Positions 10,437 to 22,703 of a DNA stretch of 64,000 nt are shown one piece after another. The notes beneath the pieces are model-generated. The model did no database searches and was not told the origin of the DNA. It saw only the letters and a program-made list of their open reading frames with translations. Every line of letters starts with the position of its first letter. Position 1 is the stretch's first letter. Location of the stretch: positions 9,469,105 to 9,533,104 of the forward strand of contig JAJEKV010000045.1 of NCBI GenBank assembly GCA_021234155.1. Reading direction: 5' to 3'. This stretch comes from Isoetes taiwanensis. Lineage: Eukaryota > Streptophyta > Lycopodiopsida > Isoetales > Isoetaceae. The position numbers and the translations under genes were made by a program.

Positions 10437-11215
10437 ATCTTAGCTGCTACCACAGAGTTCCTAAGGCTGGAAGAAAAATTATTTCCATCAAGGTAAGTTG
10501 AGCACATACGGAAACATCAACATGTTGCCCAACAACTTGAACAAATGCCACAAATAAAATTTTGTCAAATACTGCTACTTTTGAGATGTCAGTCAACTCT
10601 ACTGAAAGGAATATTGACAAATATACTACTACTTTTGGTGTCCTAGTCAGCTCGATGGAAAGGAATAGTGACAATGCTGGGAAGGTGCTAACAAGAAAAG
10701 TTTTTATGAAAATCTTGCCTTTCAACTCGTTGCAAGCTGGACCTCTTATTATTAGATCTGGGATGTCAAGCTATATCCTACACAATATAGCATTTTCTTC
10801 CTCTATTTTCCCACAAATTAGATGGATGGAAAAATGTTGTAAACAAATTAAGATGGACAGGCATTACAGATAGATTTAATCTAACTAGCACATTTCTAAC
10901 TTCATAATGTTAACTAAATTCCAGCAAAAGGTGCTTTCAAAAACCCATTCTGTTTGCTTAAGAGCAACATTTGCATTTGCGTGAAACTAAGGAAGTAATA
11001 TCCTTTCTAGTGATTCGATCTTAAACAAAAGTTTCCTCAGATTAAATTTCCCTAAAGCTTCTTGATAATTGGAACATTTCCCGAGCCCATAAACATAGAT
11101 CCTAAAAGAAAATTCCCACTTGATTTAATCAACAAGCTTTTGTTCGAAAGGCTGAAGTGGCATCACTTTAGTCCTTGGGAAAAGGTGGATATTGGATATT
11201 CCTAAATAGGATATT
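10437..11215. repeat. Diverged tandem duplication, copy 2
   Basis: Second copy of the block at 9592-10395, same order and orientation. A ~90-codon open frame at 10562-10873 lies inside but is not conserved in copy 1, so I do not call it a gene. Confidence 0.75.
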
Positions 11216-13204
11216 TGAATAGGATATTCTAAGGTTTCCTATAATTGGACTGACAAAAAGAAACATAAGAATATTAGCGGCATATAACACTCATTCTCAC
11301 TCACAATCATGGCTGCCAAACCTGAAGGTCATCAACTTTCCACAATATTATGTTGAAAAACAACTTAGCATGAACGTGGCATTACAACATGATTAATAAA
11401 AACACCATTTAGAAAATTCTAGGCATTTTAGGTAATTGGATTGATGTAGGAATGGACATAGACACTGCATTTAAGGATTGTCTCATTAGCACATGATGGG
11501 AATGTCACAGGCACAATGCTTCTAAGTGCGGCAGAGCGATGCTTTGGAAGAAGATGTAGAAAGTCTTCATGCTTCAAGCTTTCCATGAAATAAACGCTTT
11601 GATGCTCATTACAGAGCAGTTAAACACCATGTCAGTTGTACATATAAATTCTTATCACTCAGAAGTACATAGCACATTGACATGCCTTTACCTTACTTAC
11701 ATAATCTTGATTTTCTAACATCATCAGACATCACTAGAGGCACACAAGCTCACACTTTAAGCGTGGCAATGCAAGAGACGCGTTTAGTAACTATTGTGCG
11801 TAGTTGTCCCATAAGAATCTACAATTGTATATTGTTTTTAACTCAAACAATATCCTTAATCTCAAACATACATCATGAGCATTTCATGAGCATGATTATT
11901 TTATTTTAAGCCCATTAGAGAATTGTAAGCATGCAAGTTCATATTGAAGGTTAATAGTCATACAGATGGCAACCTCCTAATTAAATATCTCCTATATTTT
12001 TCACCTTTACACATGCCCAATGAGGATGCTCTATCTTTACAACCTTACAACTCCTTTCTTCTTAACCCTTACTTCAACGATGACGAGTGATTCTAAAGTC
12101 TAAATGCATAAAGTTACCAAAGCCTATGGGACCCAAACAAATACTAGTGCATCCATTGAGGTATATATAATCCCATGCAACTGTAAATCTGGAATCATAC
12201 CCTTAGAAGTTTGAGTAGAGTATCAAGGTATAGCATTGCACATATATTGCACATACTATTGCCCACTAAGTCGATGCACTAGCATAGAAGGACTAAATAA
12301 TATTGGTGTATAAAAGTCAAAGTTTGTCTCTAAAAAATACAACCAGAACCACTATCATCATCTTGGTTTCACAAAAAATAATGCTTGGCATCAGCCTCGC
12401 CTAACATCTTAACAACCTCGCCTTGCCATTTGCCGTCTGGAAAACTTCACACCACCAATATCGACAAGCGATTCCAACCATCTTGAATACTGTAAGAAGG
12501 ATTTGACATGTGTGATTGAAATTAACATACAACTATTTATGTGCGGCAACGACATGCATCTTTTACTTATGATCAACACGTGTGTCATACGCCGGGCACC
12601 CGTTTACTACAGTTAGCACATGTTTGATGAATGCACGTGGGTCAAGTTGGAGAACTGCAACTCAGTCACAATAGGAACGTGGTAAAGCAATGATATCCAC
12701 TTCAGATGCTTGGCTTATATACGACTTTTCTTTTTTATGAGATGGTTTATATATATATGTTTGAAATTTTTGAGTTGACAAATATATATTTCTGATATAT
12801 TGCTGCACCATAAAGTTGTTTGTGCAAAATTAATTCTAAGATGATCTAGGCTGACATCTATATGTTGAATGGCATACATAATTTAGCACTATGTATTGTC
12901 TTTATTTCTCATCGTGCAAAATAAAGCTGGATGTGCTAGCATTTCCAACTCAATTTGGCCATGTGAATCTTATCGGATTATTATTTGATTTTATACTTTC
13001 TGATCATATTATTGTATATCATATTAAAGGTAATGAACAATTTGTTTGACCCATCTTTGCCAACTACAGATTTCTCTACAATAAACCAAATAATAAACAC
13101 CATGTTAATAAAACCAAATACCAAATTTTAACTATTACTTTTTACATTACATTTCTTGGTGCACTCATGAAGGAATCTAAAATCTTGAGTGCATGTCCAA
13201 CACT
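11216..13204. other. Long AT-rich spacer
   Basis: No open frame of convincing length, no family motif and no obvious repeat. Probably decayed intergenic DNA. Confidence 0.4.
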
Positions 13205-14312
13205 AATATGTAGCAAAATAACAGGGGGTTCCAGGGGGATTTGATATAGATGTAAAAATAACAATTCTTGAACATAGGCCATATATCCCTAAAACAATTG
13301 AATGGGTTGTTACAAAAAAAAAAAACATAGATTCTAGATAAAAAATAATCACATTAGCTCACTGGTGGTTAAAGTAGTTTTATTAGGACATTGAGTTATT
13401 TTGGTAAAGGTTCGAGCCCCCGTATTTCATATTCTAAAATCTTAGGCAAAGGCGTATAGGGGTTCGATATTCCCTTAAAACCTTAGGCAAAACCATAGGC
13501 CATATATCCCTAAAACAATTGAATGGGTTGTTACAAAAAAAAAAACATAGATTCAAGATAACAAAATAATCACATTAGCTCACTGGGTATATTGGTTAAA
13601 GTAGTTTTATTAGAATATTGAGTTATTTTGGTAGAGGTTTGAGCCCCCGTATCTCATATTCTAAAATCTTAGGCAAAGTCGTATAGAGGTTGAATATTCC
13701 CTCAAAACCTTAGGCGAAATCGTATTTCATATTTCAAAATCATAGGCGCCTCCAATCTTAAATGACTATAAACGAAACGAGAGGTGCCTAGAGGCTCCAA
13801 CTTACGATCTGGGTCATACGATCGACGAATTCGATGACTGCGGTAGTCCAGGGTGCACCTCTTTTAGAATAAATATGTAGCAAAATAACAGGGGGTTCCA
13901 GGGGGATTTGATATAGATGTAAAAATAACAAAATTCTGAAACCATATGCCATATATCCCTAAAACAATTGAATGGGTTGTTACAAAAAAAAATATAGATT
14001 CAATATAAAACAATAATCACATTATCTCACTGGGTATATTGGTTAAGTAGCCTTATTAGAACATTGAGTTATTTTGGTAGAGGTTCGAGCCCCCGTATCT
14101 CATATTCTAAAATCTTAGGCAAAGTCGTATAGAGGTTCGATATTCCCTCAAAACCTTAGGCGAAATCGTATTTCATATTTCAAAATCATAGGCGCCTCCA
14201 ATCTTAAATGACTATAAACGAAATGAGAGGTGCCTAGAGGCTCCAACTTACGATCTGGGTCGTACGATTGACGAATTCGACGACTGTGGTAGTCCAGGTG
14301 CACCTCGTTTAT
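13205..14312 (+). repeat. Tandem tRNA-derived SINE copies (three)
   Basis: Three partial-to-complete copies of the same sequence. In each, TAGCTCACTGG..TA (A-box-like) is followed by GGTTCGAGCCCC or GGTTTGAGCCCC (B box) about 50 nt later, then TCTTAGGCAAAGTCGTATAG and a shared tail with GAGGTGCCTAGAGGCTCC and GTAGTCCAGG. A block starting GTAGCAAAATAACAGGGGG occurs at about 13211 and 13878, so a ~670-bp piece containing SINE plus flank was duplicated; a further SINE copy begins near 13495. Pol III-promoter SINE origin is well supported by the boxes. Confidence 0.75.
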
Positions 14313-14930
14313 TAGGATTACAATTGCTCTTTAAAGATATAGATGTTCAATGCTTAACTTCAATTATAAAAATTACCACAAGATACTTATGCTTGGCACA
14401 TGTGGCCTACTAGAATCTCAAAAATAGTTTTTATGAATAGTTTGTGGAGAATTTGTAAAATGTTAAAAGCTATAAAAAGGGGTAAAATACTTCTCATGCA
14501 CTAACATTTGAAAAGATGCAATTGGACCTTGATCATGTATAGGATGTGAACAAATTATAAATTAATTGTGTCACTGATTTGAACGATGACAACAACAAAT
14601 CATAAATTCTTCTGAATGCTATGCTTTATGCAGGATTCTACAATAAAGGATATGAATCATCCACTACCACAAGGGGAGACTAAAAAATTAATTAACAACT
14701 ACATGAGTTAATTATTGCACAATATTAGCAGACGCTAGCCATAACATAACATACAAAAAGCAGTTCATACACTAGCCGTAACACACGTCTTACAATACAT
14801 TAAAAACAATACATTGCATATACAAATTTCAATTCAACGTCACTTACTCATAAACAACACGGTACTGTCCCAATCTTCGCATGCGATCACATAGAAAGCC
14901 CACCGAAGGTGGGCAATTTTCCTATATTAT
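14313..14930. other. Spacer without recognisable gene
   Basis: AT-rich, no motif or repeat noticed apart from scattered homopolymers. Confidence 0.4.
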
Positions 14931-14934
14931 AAAA

Positions 14935-15345
14935 TCGTGGCATCTGTCTGTCCACCCAATCGACGGCCAAGATCGTCCCAATGTCTCTCCGCCCCAATCG
15001 ACGACCAAGATTTGTCCGTCTGTCCTTTTGCTTTCGGGCAAAAGTATGCTAGTGGGGTACAAAAAAACGCGGCCCCAGCACTTGGATCAGCACCATGCGC
15101 CTACTATTCTATCATAGTATTCCACTTGTCATTCATTGGAGTTGTTATATATTTCTATTGATTACCTAATTACCATGTGCTAGTACCAGTAACACCCTAA
15201 ACAAGCTACCATATGGGGTGCTATATGAGTGCTATCAACATGTATCTGGACGCCTGCTTTTGTACCCCACGAGCATACTTTTGCCCTTTCATCGACGGCT
15301 TGGATTGTGCCATGTGGCATGTTACGTCTCCCCCAAACGAAAGGG
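14935..15345. repeat. Imperfect palindrome / foldback element
   Basis: A 29-bp arm at 15036-15064 (GGGCAAAAGTATGCT, GTGGGGTACAAAA) pairs with its reverse complement at 15258-15286 with one mismatch, separated by 193 bp. Weaker complementarity seems to extend on both sides (CCAATCGACGGCCAAGAT, itself repeated twice at 14956-15012, against CGACGGCTTGGATTG at 15293-15307). This suggests a MITE or foldback element; target duplications not identified. Confidence 0.55.
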
Positions 15346-15626
15346 TTCCAGAATTGCGATGTCAACATTACATAAGGTGCGTTCATACAAGCTTTCAGGA
15401 GGTTCGTTATGTTGGTCGCCCAATAGACTGGAATCCTGCATTTTGTGGGCAAACACACTCAGAGTGCAAGCTCTTAGACAATACAAAGCTTTCATCAAGG
15501 GAAAAAAAGCATAATACGTTGCAGGGCATCACTTGTGTTCTACCTCCTTGACTGTTACCCAAGAACATTTTGGAGGAGAATATTGAAGAAACATATGCAA
15601 CCTACTAGAAACATCTCTTCAGAACA

Positions 15627-15679
15627 ACAGAATAGAATAGAATAGAATAGAATAGAATAGAATAGAATAGAATAGAATA
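15627..15679. repeat. (AGAAT)n microsatellite
   Basis: About ten uninterrupted pentanucleotide units. The same unit forms the tail of the LINE at 45073, but here no LINE end borders it. Confidence 0.9.
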
Positions 15680-15719
15680 TCTAATGCAATTTTATGATCT
15701 TAATAGGGTCTGCAATAAT

Positions 15720-16500
15720 GTGCCAACATAGACAAACCTATCGTTATTTGTAATTGAGGCAGATGTCGCAAAAGGCTTGCGACATCTTGCAAATGCCAAT
15801 GCTATAGATTTGGAGGGCATGCAGGATGAATTGTTAAAGTGCGTTGGACCTCAGATTGTCCCCTTGAGCTAGTCTATTCAGTAGGGCTCTCAAAAAAGGT
15901 AGGGCCCTCCAGAAAGACTTTTCCTCATACCGGATCGTCAGTAGAGTGGTCTCAAAGGCAGGTGATCCTCATAGCTCTACGAATTATCGCACAATCATGG
16001 TTAGCCCATTGTTGGCAAAATTGTTGGCATGAACTCTTAAGTAGCAACTAATCACATGGGAGGAAATAGGGATGCATGTAGCGCCACAAGTAGGGTTTAA
16101 CCTAAACACTCCACCACATACCATATTTTTACATTGTGCACTTTGTTAGAAGACAAAAGATATAAACGACTAGATTTGGATTGCTGCTTTATTGATATTG
16201 CAAAGGCTTTTGACATGGTCCCTAGAGAAAAGCCATGGCAAAGATTAAGGCAGTTCTCTTCCACATTGTTTGCCCTATACGTTGATCTGCTTGAGGACTG
16301 GGTCATTTGGCATGGTGAGGAGCCCGGGCTGCTCACCATATCATCTTTCTGTTGATATATGCAGATGATGTGGATCTCTTAGCACATATTCTGGCAAATA
16401 TGCAACATCAACAAGGTGACCTAGCAAATGCACTAATGACCTGCAGGTGCAATAATAAAGAATATTCCCTAACGTTCCCTGAAATTATGCTATTTGGCCT
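15720..16500 (+). pseudogene. LINE reverse transcriptase remnant
   Basis: Broken frames give NYRTIMVSPLLAKLLA (about 15975-16035), CCFIDIAKAFDMVPRE with catalytic-motif Asp residues (about 16180-16230), TLFALYVDLLEDW, and LIYADDVDLLAH with the YADD box (about 16350-16400). The order fits a LINE reverse transcriptase with several frameshifts and a deletion between motif A and YADD. Related to the families at 32.4-34.8 and 45.1-49.3 kb. No ends identified. Confidence 0.75.
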
Positions 16501-17223
16501 TAAACTTTTGAAAAGGCCATATTTTCTAAGACACTGGTACCTTTTGTTTTTTGGGGGGGGGGATGAAAAGAAGAAAATTGACATATTTTATAGTAAAATT
16601 TCCATTTTAAGGATCTAAATTTTGGTTCTTTTGAAAACTAGATAAAAAGGAATAGTGTATAGAATTGATATAAGAACCATAGTGTGAAAAGATCATATGA
16701 AGGCATTTTACAAGGCATGATGACATCAGTCTAAATACATCATTACACAAAGCACAAACAAGGTTCTCAAACATGTTATTGGTACAATAAAAATAACATG
16801 AGCCTATGCGGGCATAGCGCCTTGACTAGACAAAAAAAAAAAATTAAACTACAAAACTCAGCAGGATGTAGCAATTAAGAGAAATTTAAAAATGTTGTTG
16901 TACTTTTCTTCACTTTCGAGGAATGAAGGAAATCTGTTATTGCATGGCAGAATAAAAATCTGGTTTGTGGTCAATGTTTTCAAGGAAAAGGAGATCAGCT
17001 GCAATAAGTGATGAGGTCAAGAATTGTGTTTACAAGTTCTAGACAGAAAACACAAGATTCTCACCATACAGAAAGCATGTAAGAAAGTTTGTTACAAAAG
17101 ATGGTGAAAGAGTTGATCATCCAATACAACTGCTGTGCTTCCTATGTTTTATCGCTTGTTCTGCTTTCTTAGATTGTTGTTTTTAAAGTTTTTTGGAACT
17201 CTGTATTTCTGCTTTGTCTATAA
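16501..17223. other. Spacer
   Basis: Contains a G run at 16551-16561 and an A run at 16832-16843. No gene recognised. Confidence 0.4.
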
Positions 17224-19291
17224 TTGCAATTTTACATGGCCTTAAAAAAGGAATTCAATGAGCTTAAGATTACCCAATGCACATTTGAATTCCTGAAGCC
17301 ATCTTTTGTGAGGCGCTTAAAAGAAAGAGAGACCTGTTGCTGCCAATATCACATGCACTTTGAGTATGTGTTGCAAGCAACTCAACAAAATCATAACATA
17401 TCCAAATGTGGTGCACAAAGATTGCAACTATAATTGTGTTGTTTGTAGTGATGGTAACTTCTGTAATGCCAAGAACTATGTTTATAAATCCACTAGTGAT
17501 TTTTGGAGGCAAATGGTTTGCCCTAAAGAAGAAGATGAAGAATGGCACAAACACAAATGTCTCCTGGTGGCATGCAAGGATTGTGGGCTGAAAAATATAC
17601 TCTTAAGTTTGTCTCTTCAATGTTATGATGTTTAAAGATACTAAACTTTAATTGTGGTATTATAAACATGTTGCCAATCTGTCCTAAGGAGAAGGAAGAA
17701 ACTGATTACAAGGTGGAGGAGAAACAGTTTGAGAATGTATTCTATTTGGCAATTGTGCTTAAATGAATTTTGTGCTTCTATAATGCTTTTTAAATATACT
17801 GCAAACTGACAGATTTGTTTATTTTATGAAATCAGCAAGAAGTTGGTTACATGAAGGAGACTACCAAGAAAAGAATGGAAGAAAAAAAAATTAGAAAAGG
17901 TAACAAGACTTGCATACAAGAAAGAGAGTCTGCTCAGTTCATGAAACATGCAACATGCCAACAAGACAATGGTACAATTTATCCCACACAATTATGTGGC
18001 ACACTGGCAGGCAAAGCAATCCAGGGGGAGGCACAATCTTGCCACTAGCACATGGATCAGGTAAAAATTCTGATTCATATCACATATAGACATGCAGCCC
18101 AGACTGAGATAGAGGAGATGGAAGTTAGAGATGTAGAGAAAAGGGAAGCAGAGAAGGATAAGCTAAAAAAGAAAGAAGAAGACAAGTCAGGAGACCATCA
18201 ACACTAATGAAAGGAGAATCTTAAAGAAAGTTCAGTTTTATATTTCAGATGACAGGGAGCATAGCAGTGATTTTGTACAGCATTGCTTGAAAGTACATGC
18301 TGGCTGGCTTAGAGCATAGAATATTGTGTACAAGAAACATATTTTTTGAAGTGGTGGTTGCACAGTGCAATTTAAAGGAGGAAGGCCTTTCTGGTATTTA
18401 GGAAGGAACTATGTGTCTAGTGAAGGAATTGAGTATGAGTGGAATTTCTTTCCAGTTCTCATGGCAAAGGAGAACATGATGGACAAGGTGCAATTTTGAA
18501 AAGGACTTTGGCAAGAGAGCAATTGAAGTATGAGTCTTGGAAATTGGAGCATGCGAAAGACATTGTAGATTTCATGAACTGGTACATGATGAACAATCCA
18601 CCAGACCCTCATATGAAAAGGTCATGAATCTGTTTTATATTGAAGGTTCTTTTTCTTGATTTGAAGTGTCATGAATCTGTTTTATATTGCAGGTTCTTTT
18701 GGCATATTGAACCCAAAAGTATAGACAAATATGAAAAGAAGAGTGGAGATCACTATGTGGAGCTCTAAACTTCATTGCATCAGACCATATGACAAAAAAA
18801 ACCCAGTAAAAGTTGCTTACAGATGCCTTTCTTGCCTCCTATGGCTTTTATGGTAAATGGGATGATTTTATATACAAAGCACGTTTGGGAGCATGGTCCA
18901 TAGCAGAACTGAAACAAAAATGAAATCTATTGCTGGAGAATGCTCCACAGAAAATAGTCAGCCAATAAAACAAGTTGAGGATGATTATGAAGAGGAAGAA
19001 GAAGATGAAGAAGAAGATGACGAAGAAGGGGATCTCGAATATCTTAGTTCTATTCTAGAAGTTGGAGATAACGTTGCTGTAAATGCATATCCTGAAGATG
19101 ATGAGGGAGTTGACTTTTATGTTCTTAGGTGTACAGAACATACATTGTTAGATACATATGAAGATGGCTGGGATTCTGCATTTGGTGTAGGAGAAGTTAT
19201 AGTTTCAGGCCATTACTACAAGCAAACAGATGCACTCCAATTTGAGTTATTTTTGGACAAGCCAATTGCTAGTTTGTATAGCCACCTTTGA
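17224..19291 (+). pseudogene. Decayed Cys-rich transposon-like gene
   Basis: Fragments in changing frames: SFVRRLKERETCCCQYHMHFEYV (Cys-Cys-Cys-x2-His, about 17305-17370), NYNCVVCSDGNFCNAKNYV, WHKHKCLLVACKDCGLKN, then LPICPKEKEET after a gap (17670-17700), a basic helical stretch (17851-18050), FWHIEPKSIDKYEKKSGDHY (18699-18760), and an acidic segment followed by VGDNVAVNAYPEDDEGVDFY (18893-19291). I recall the same order of Cys motifs, CPKE and GDNxAV in repetitive uncharacterised plant proteins that look transposon-borne, but cannot name the superfamily. Stops and frameshifts throughout make it a relic. Confidence 0.5.
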
Positions 19292-20085
19292 TATGAAGAA
19301 TCTTGGTAACAACAGGTTCAAGATGAGTGAAGAGACATGCCAAAAAATAATGGCATCCCTTCCTGTAGAGTGCTAATGCTGCTGCCCGTTTTTTTCTGCT
19401 TCTGCTTCGAAGAAGCGGAAGTTAATTTTTGCATGTACAGTGGCTCATTCCTGCCATATCCTTTCTTATACTCTTTATGATTTGTTATCAATGAAATCTA
19501 AGAAATTCTTTGCAAGTTTACATGTTCCTTGTCTTCATAGCTTTAAAAGAAATGCTGTTGGGACTGCTTTTGTTACTTATGCTTTGTCTGGAAAATAGAT
19601 TGGCGACAAATATAGGTTCATTTCTGAAACCAAATAGTGAATCTAAACTTTATGCTTTGCTAATTGCTAATTGTAATGAGTTTTACTAATTGCAATTTCA
19701 GAAAAACTTACAAGATTACAACTGTAGAAACTTTGCAAGTTTACAAATGAAGACACCAAAAAAGTCTACACAAGTGAAGGTAAATTGATATCGACACTGT
19801 TACAAAACTGTACAGCTCAAAAACTGTACTCATATCCAGTCTGTTAGTTGCAGAAAAACTATACTCATATCCAGTCTGTTAGTTACAAAAAAGTTATTGT
19901 TACATCTTCATACTTGGAGGGATCTTAACGCTGATCTTGTATTGTGTTTTCTCTTGCAGGTACATCTTGATTCTCCTGTTCATTTACAACAATATCAGTA
20001 TGCTTGCTATTAAGTACTTCCTTGCTATTATTATCTTCCTGAGCTTGGATACTTTGTTCTGCCACATTTTGACCTATTTCATTTA
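19292..20085. other. Spacer with a 35-bp direct repeat
   Basis: Two copies of AACT(G/A)TACTCATATCCAGTCTGTTAGTT lie side by side at about 19819-19888, period 35. Otherwise nothing recognised. Confidence 0.5.
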
Positions 20086-21197
20086 TTAGGCCTTGGAGCT
20101 CCTCATCAACACTTTTTTCCTCCTCACAACAATCTTTAGCTCCTCATCAACAACCTTTGGCTCATTAACAACTTTTGACAGCTCAGCTTTCTTCTCCTCA
20201 ACATCAACTTTTTGCTCCTCAAATTGAGGCTTATCATTAACTATTTCAATGTTAGTCTTATCATTACAATCTTCTATGGGAGTTACCTTAAGTGTAACTT
20301 CAGGCAATGCAATATCAAGGCCCTGTCATACAAGAACAAGTTGATATCAAATTACTTTATATACGGATCAGTGGAACTAATTGAAATTGAAATCAATGAC
20401 ATAAAAATTAGACTCAAACAACTTTCTTGTACTAGTTCTTTCAACAACTGCACACTTCTCTCAATTGCTACTTCCATCTTGCAAGTTCATGCAAGTGGTA
20501 GTGTGCTGGCAATATACTATTAAGGATCTGTATGATGTTGTGCTTCATCATGCTAGACCAGATCCCAACTTCAAATCTATTAAAACAAAAATCCAAGAAC
20601 TGTTGTAGAAGAGGTCTTCACACCACCACTTTTCCTGCTGTATAGTACTTTTTCAACCCTGGTAGAACCTTTACTTTTGATCTTTTTTCGAAGTTATTGT
20701 TGATCAAAACACTATTAGTGTCCAAGATGACATGCTTTTTCTTTTCTGATCCCAGTTCTGCAACATTCATTCATAGAAATCTTCCATTTGCCTCAGGTCT
20801 CCATCATTTTTGTCTGTTTTGGCATTTAAAGCAGAGAACTCATTCTTCATTCCAAATCAGCTGTACACTTGTCTAAAATCTGTTTCTAACTTACTATCCT
20901 CCTCTTCAATCAAAGAAATGTTGAAACTTACGTTGCAAACAAAAAACTCAAAAGTCTGACCCTGATTACAATTGCTACCAGTTTCCTCAATTCATTATTC
21001 GAGACACCTTCATCTGGATACAGGAAATCGATCAACTCGTCCAATTGTTGCTTCAAATGAGGGCAGACAAAGTAAACTTTGATTTTGCCTTTTTCCATGT
21101 CGAATGGCTCCAACCCAACACTGTTCCAATCATCTGCAGTGCCATTGTCCTGCAGCCATTTCAGCTTCTGCTGTAGGATAAGTTCTTCACTAGCCAT
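20086..21197 (-). pseudogene. FCP1/NLI-type (HAD) phosphatase-like gene, broken
   Basis: Minus strand. Around 20745-20700 the frame reads KHVILDTNSVLINN, the DxDx(T/V)-type start of an FCP1-homology domain with the second Asp replaced (LDTNS), then VKVLPGLKKYY. After an in-frame TGA near 20627 the same frame gives RPLLQQFLDFC then FEVGIWSSMMKHNI (about 20610-20530), the conserved FCP1-like V(G/W)xSS pattern. A first exon may be 21197-20932 (ATG, MASEELILQQKLKWLQDNG, donor GTAAGT) and an acidic KE-rich exon 20310-20086 after a TATGACAG acceptor. Catalytic Asp loss plus the stop argue for a pseudogene. Joining all pieces into one gene is inference. Confidence 0.5.
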
Positions 21198-22089
21198 GGG
21201 AAAAGAAGATACTATAGAAAAGGCAGCAAGAAATAAGGAAGTCGGAGCAAGAGTCGGGAAGAGAAATCTTCAATTTGCAAAGTGCAGGAATCTAAGTGCA
21301 ATTGGAGTGCAATCTGATGAGTACAATTCATTTATCAACTTGGGTGCAAATGAATAGAGGTCTGACAATCGAAATCAATGTTGTCGCAGAAATCTAAAAA
21401 GTACGTTGGTTCATTTTGCTTGGCGTGCTTTCTCCGCTTCCGCTTATCGCGCTTTTTTGTACCCCAATATCTAACTTAGATCCAATATCTCTAGGGATGT
21501 CTTCTGAGAAGTAATTATCAGTATGTGTGCAAAAATACGTATGTAAAACACTGTTAATGCAATCATGAAGTGCTACTATTGAAGAAAAAAAAAAAGACCA
21601 TAGAGCTAAATTTACTAACCCATACAAAAGTAGCAATGCCTTATTTTCCCAAAATCTTGTTATAAATCCAATTTAACTGAATGATGGTTAAGAGCATTGC
21701 AGACGTAGCTGCAATCTCAAGGCTTCTGTTTTTTGAGAGCCATTTGATATGCATGCAATGCAATTGCTTGCCTCGCACGCTAATCGCCTTTGGCCTCCCC
21801 ACTCTTTTGCATTAAATTTATCCATCCATCAATGCCAGGAGGAACCCCCCTCTCTTCTTCCTGAACTATGATGTGGTACATCCATGTCAACTCTAGCAGA
21901 AGTATTAAAACTAGCTTCAACTAGTATATCGATGTTTGTGTTCTCTTATTTTGATCTTGGGTGTAGTCTTCATTCCCTATATTTCCTATAACAAGTACAC
22001 AACAACAATGACACAAGCACTAATATGTAGCAAATGAAAATATAGAAGCATGTGTAATAAAAGCATAGGCTATGTGACCTGAAGTAGTA
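21198..22089. other. Spacer
   Basis: No gene recognised. It would contain the promoter of the FCP1-like relic if that was a gene. Confidence 0.35.
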
Positions 22090-22703
22090 TTTGGCATAGT
22101 GAACGAAGCTGGCATGGATGATTCAGACATTAATCTAGCAGGATTTTCAGAAGTTTTCTTCTCATACTATCATTCCATGATATTATATACGTCTGTGTAA
22201 AAGTTAGCAGGCAATTTGCAATCCTTGCATTCTGCGCCAGTCATTTATCAGTAACTATTTCGTCCACTAGGAATCTTTTACTCATAGATATTAACTTTTT
22301 TGAAATCTGCCACTAAAGTGTTTCATTTGGTCGTACATGCTTTAATAGATCTCCTTACATCATGAGTCCAATAATATTCTTCTATCTAATTGCATCTATC
22401 TTCTCTTCGCCTCATTTTTTCTCCACTTCCACTAAAAAGGCCTCTTCATTTGCCTTTTTGGCAGCTTGGAGAATCATCAATTCATACGGAGTCCAGTGGG
22501 TACTGACATATTGTCTAGCCGGCTAGCATTTGTAGGAGCAAAGCAGAAGCAGAATTGCCTACATTAATGGCAGGTTGTACAGAGCTAGAGGTAATGGATG
22601 GATTATGCATAACTGTGAGATAGATAGAATTTCCACCTTGAATAATAGGATTGATAAACTCACTTGGAAGTGGCAAGTGATGATAGCCTTGGAGTTTTTG
22701 CAC
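22090..22703 (-). pseudogene. Trihelix/SANT-like transcription factor relic
   Basis: Minus strand from about 22500: HWTPYELMILQAAKKANEE with the first helix Trp, a stop, ISKKLISMSKRF, TDKWRRMQG (second and third helix style, about 22265-22230 after a frameshift), CKDCKLPANFYTDVYNIME and YEKKTSENPA (22225-22135). The order Trp-rich three-helix block, then LP-x-F-x-x-x-(V/L)Y-x-x-ME, resembles plant trihelix proteins. At least five stops and one frameshift. A short open frame at 22703-22515 directly upstream may be its N-terminus. Identification is tentative. Confidence 0.35.

Noticed and set aside
15627-15679. (AGAAT)n as a LINE tail
   Set aside because: The GGACGTTAA-type LINE terminus is absent on either side, so it is listed only as a microsatellite.
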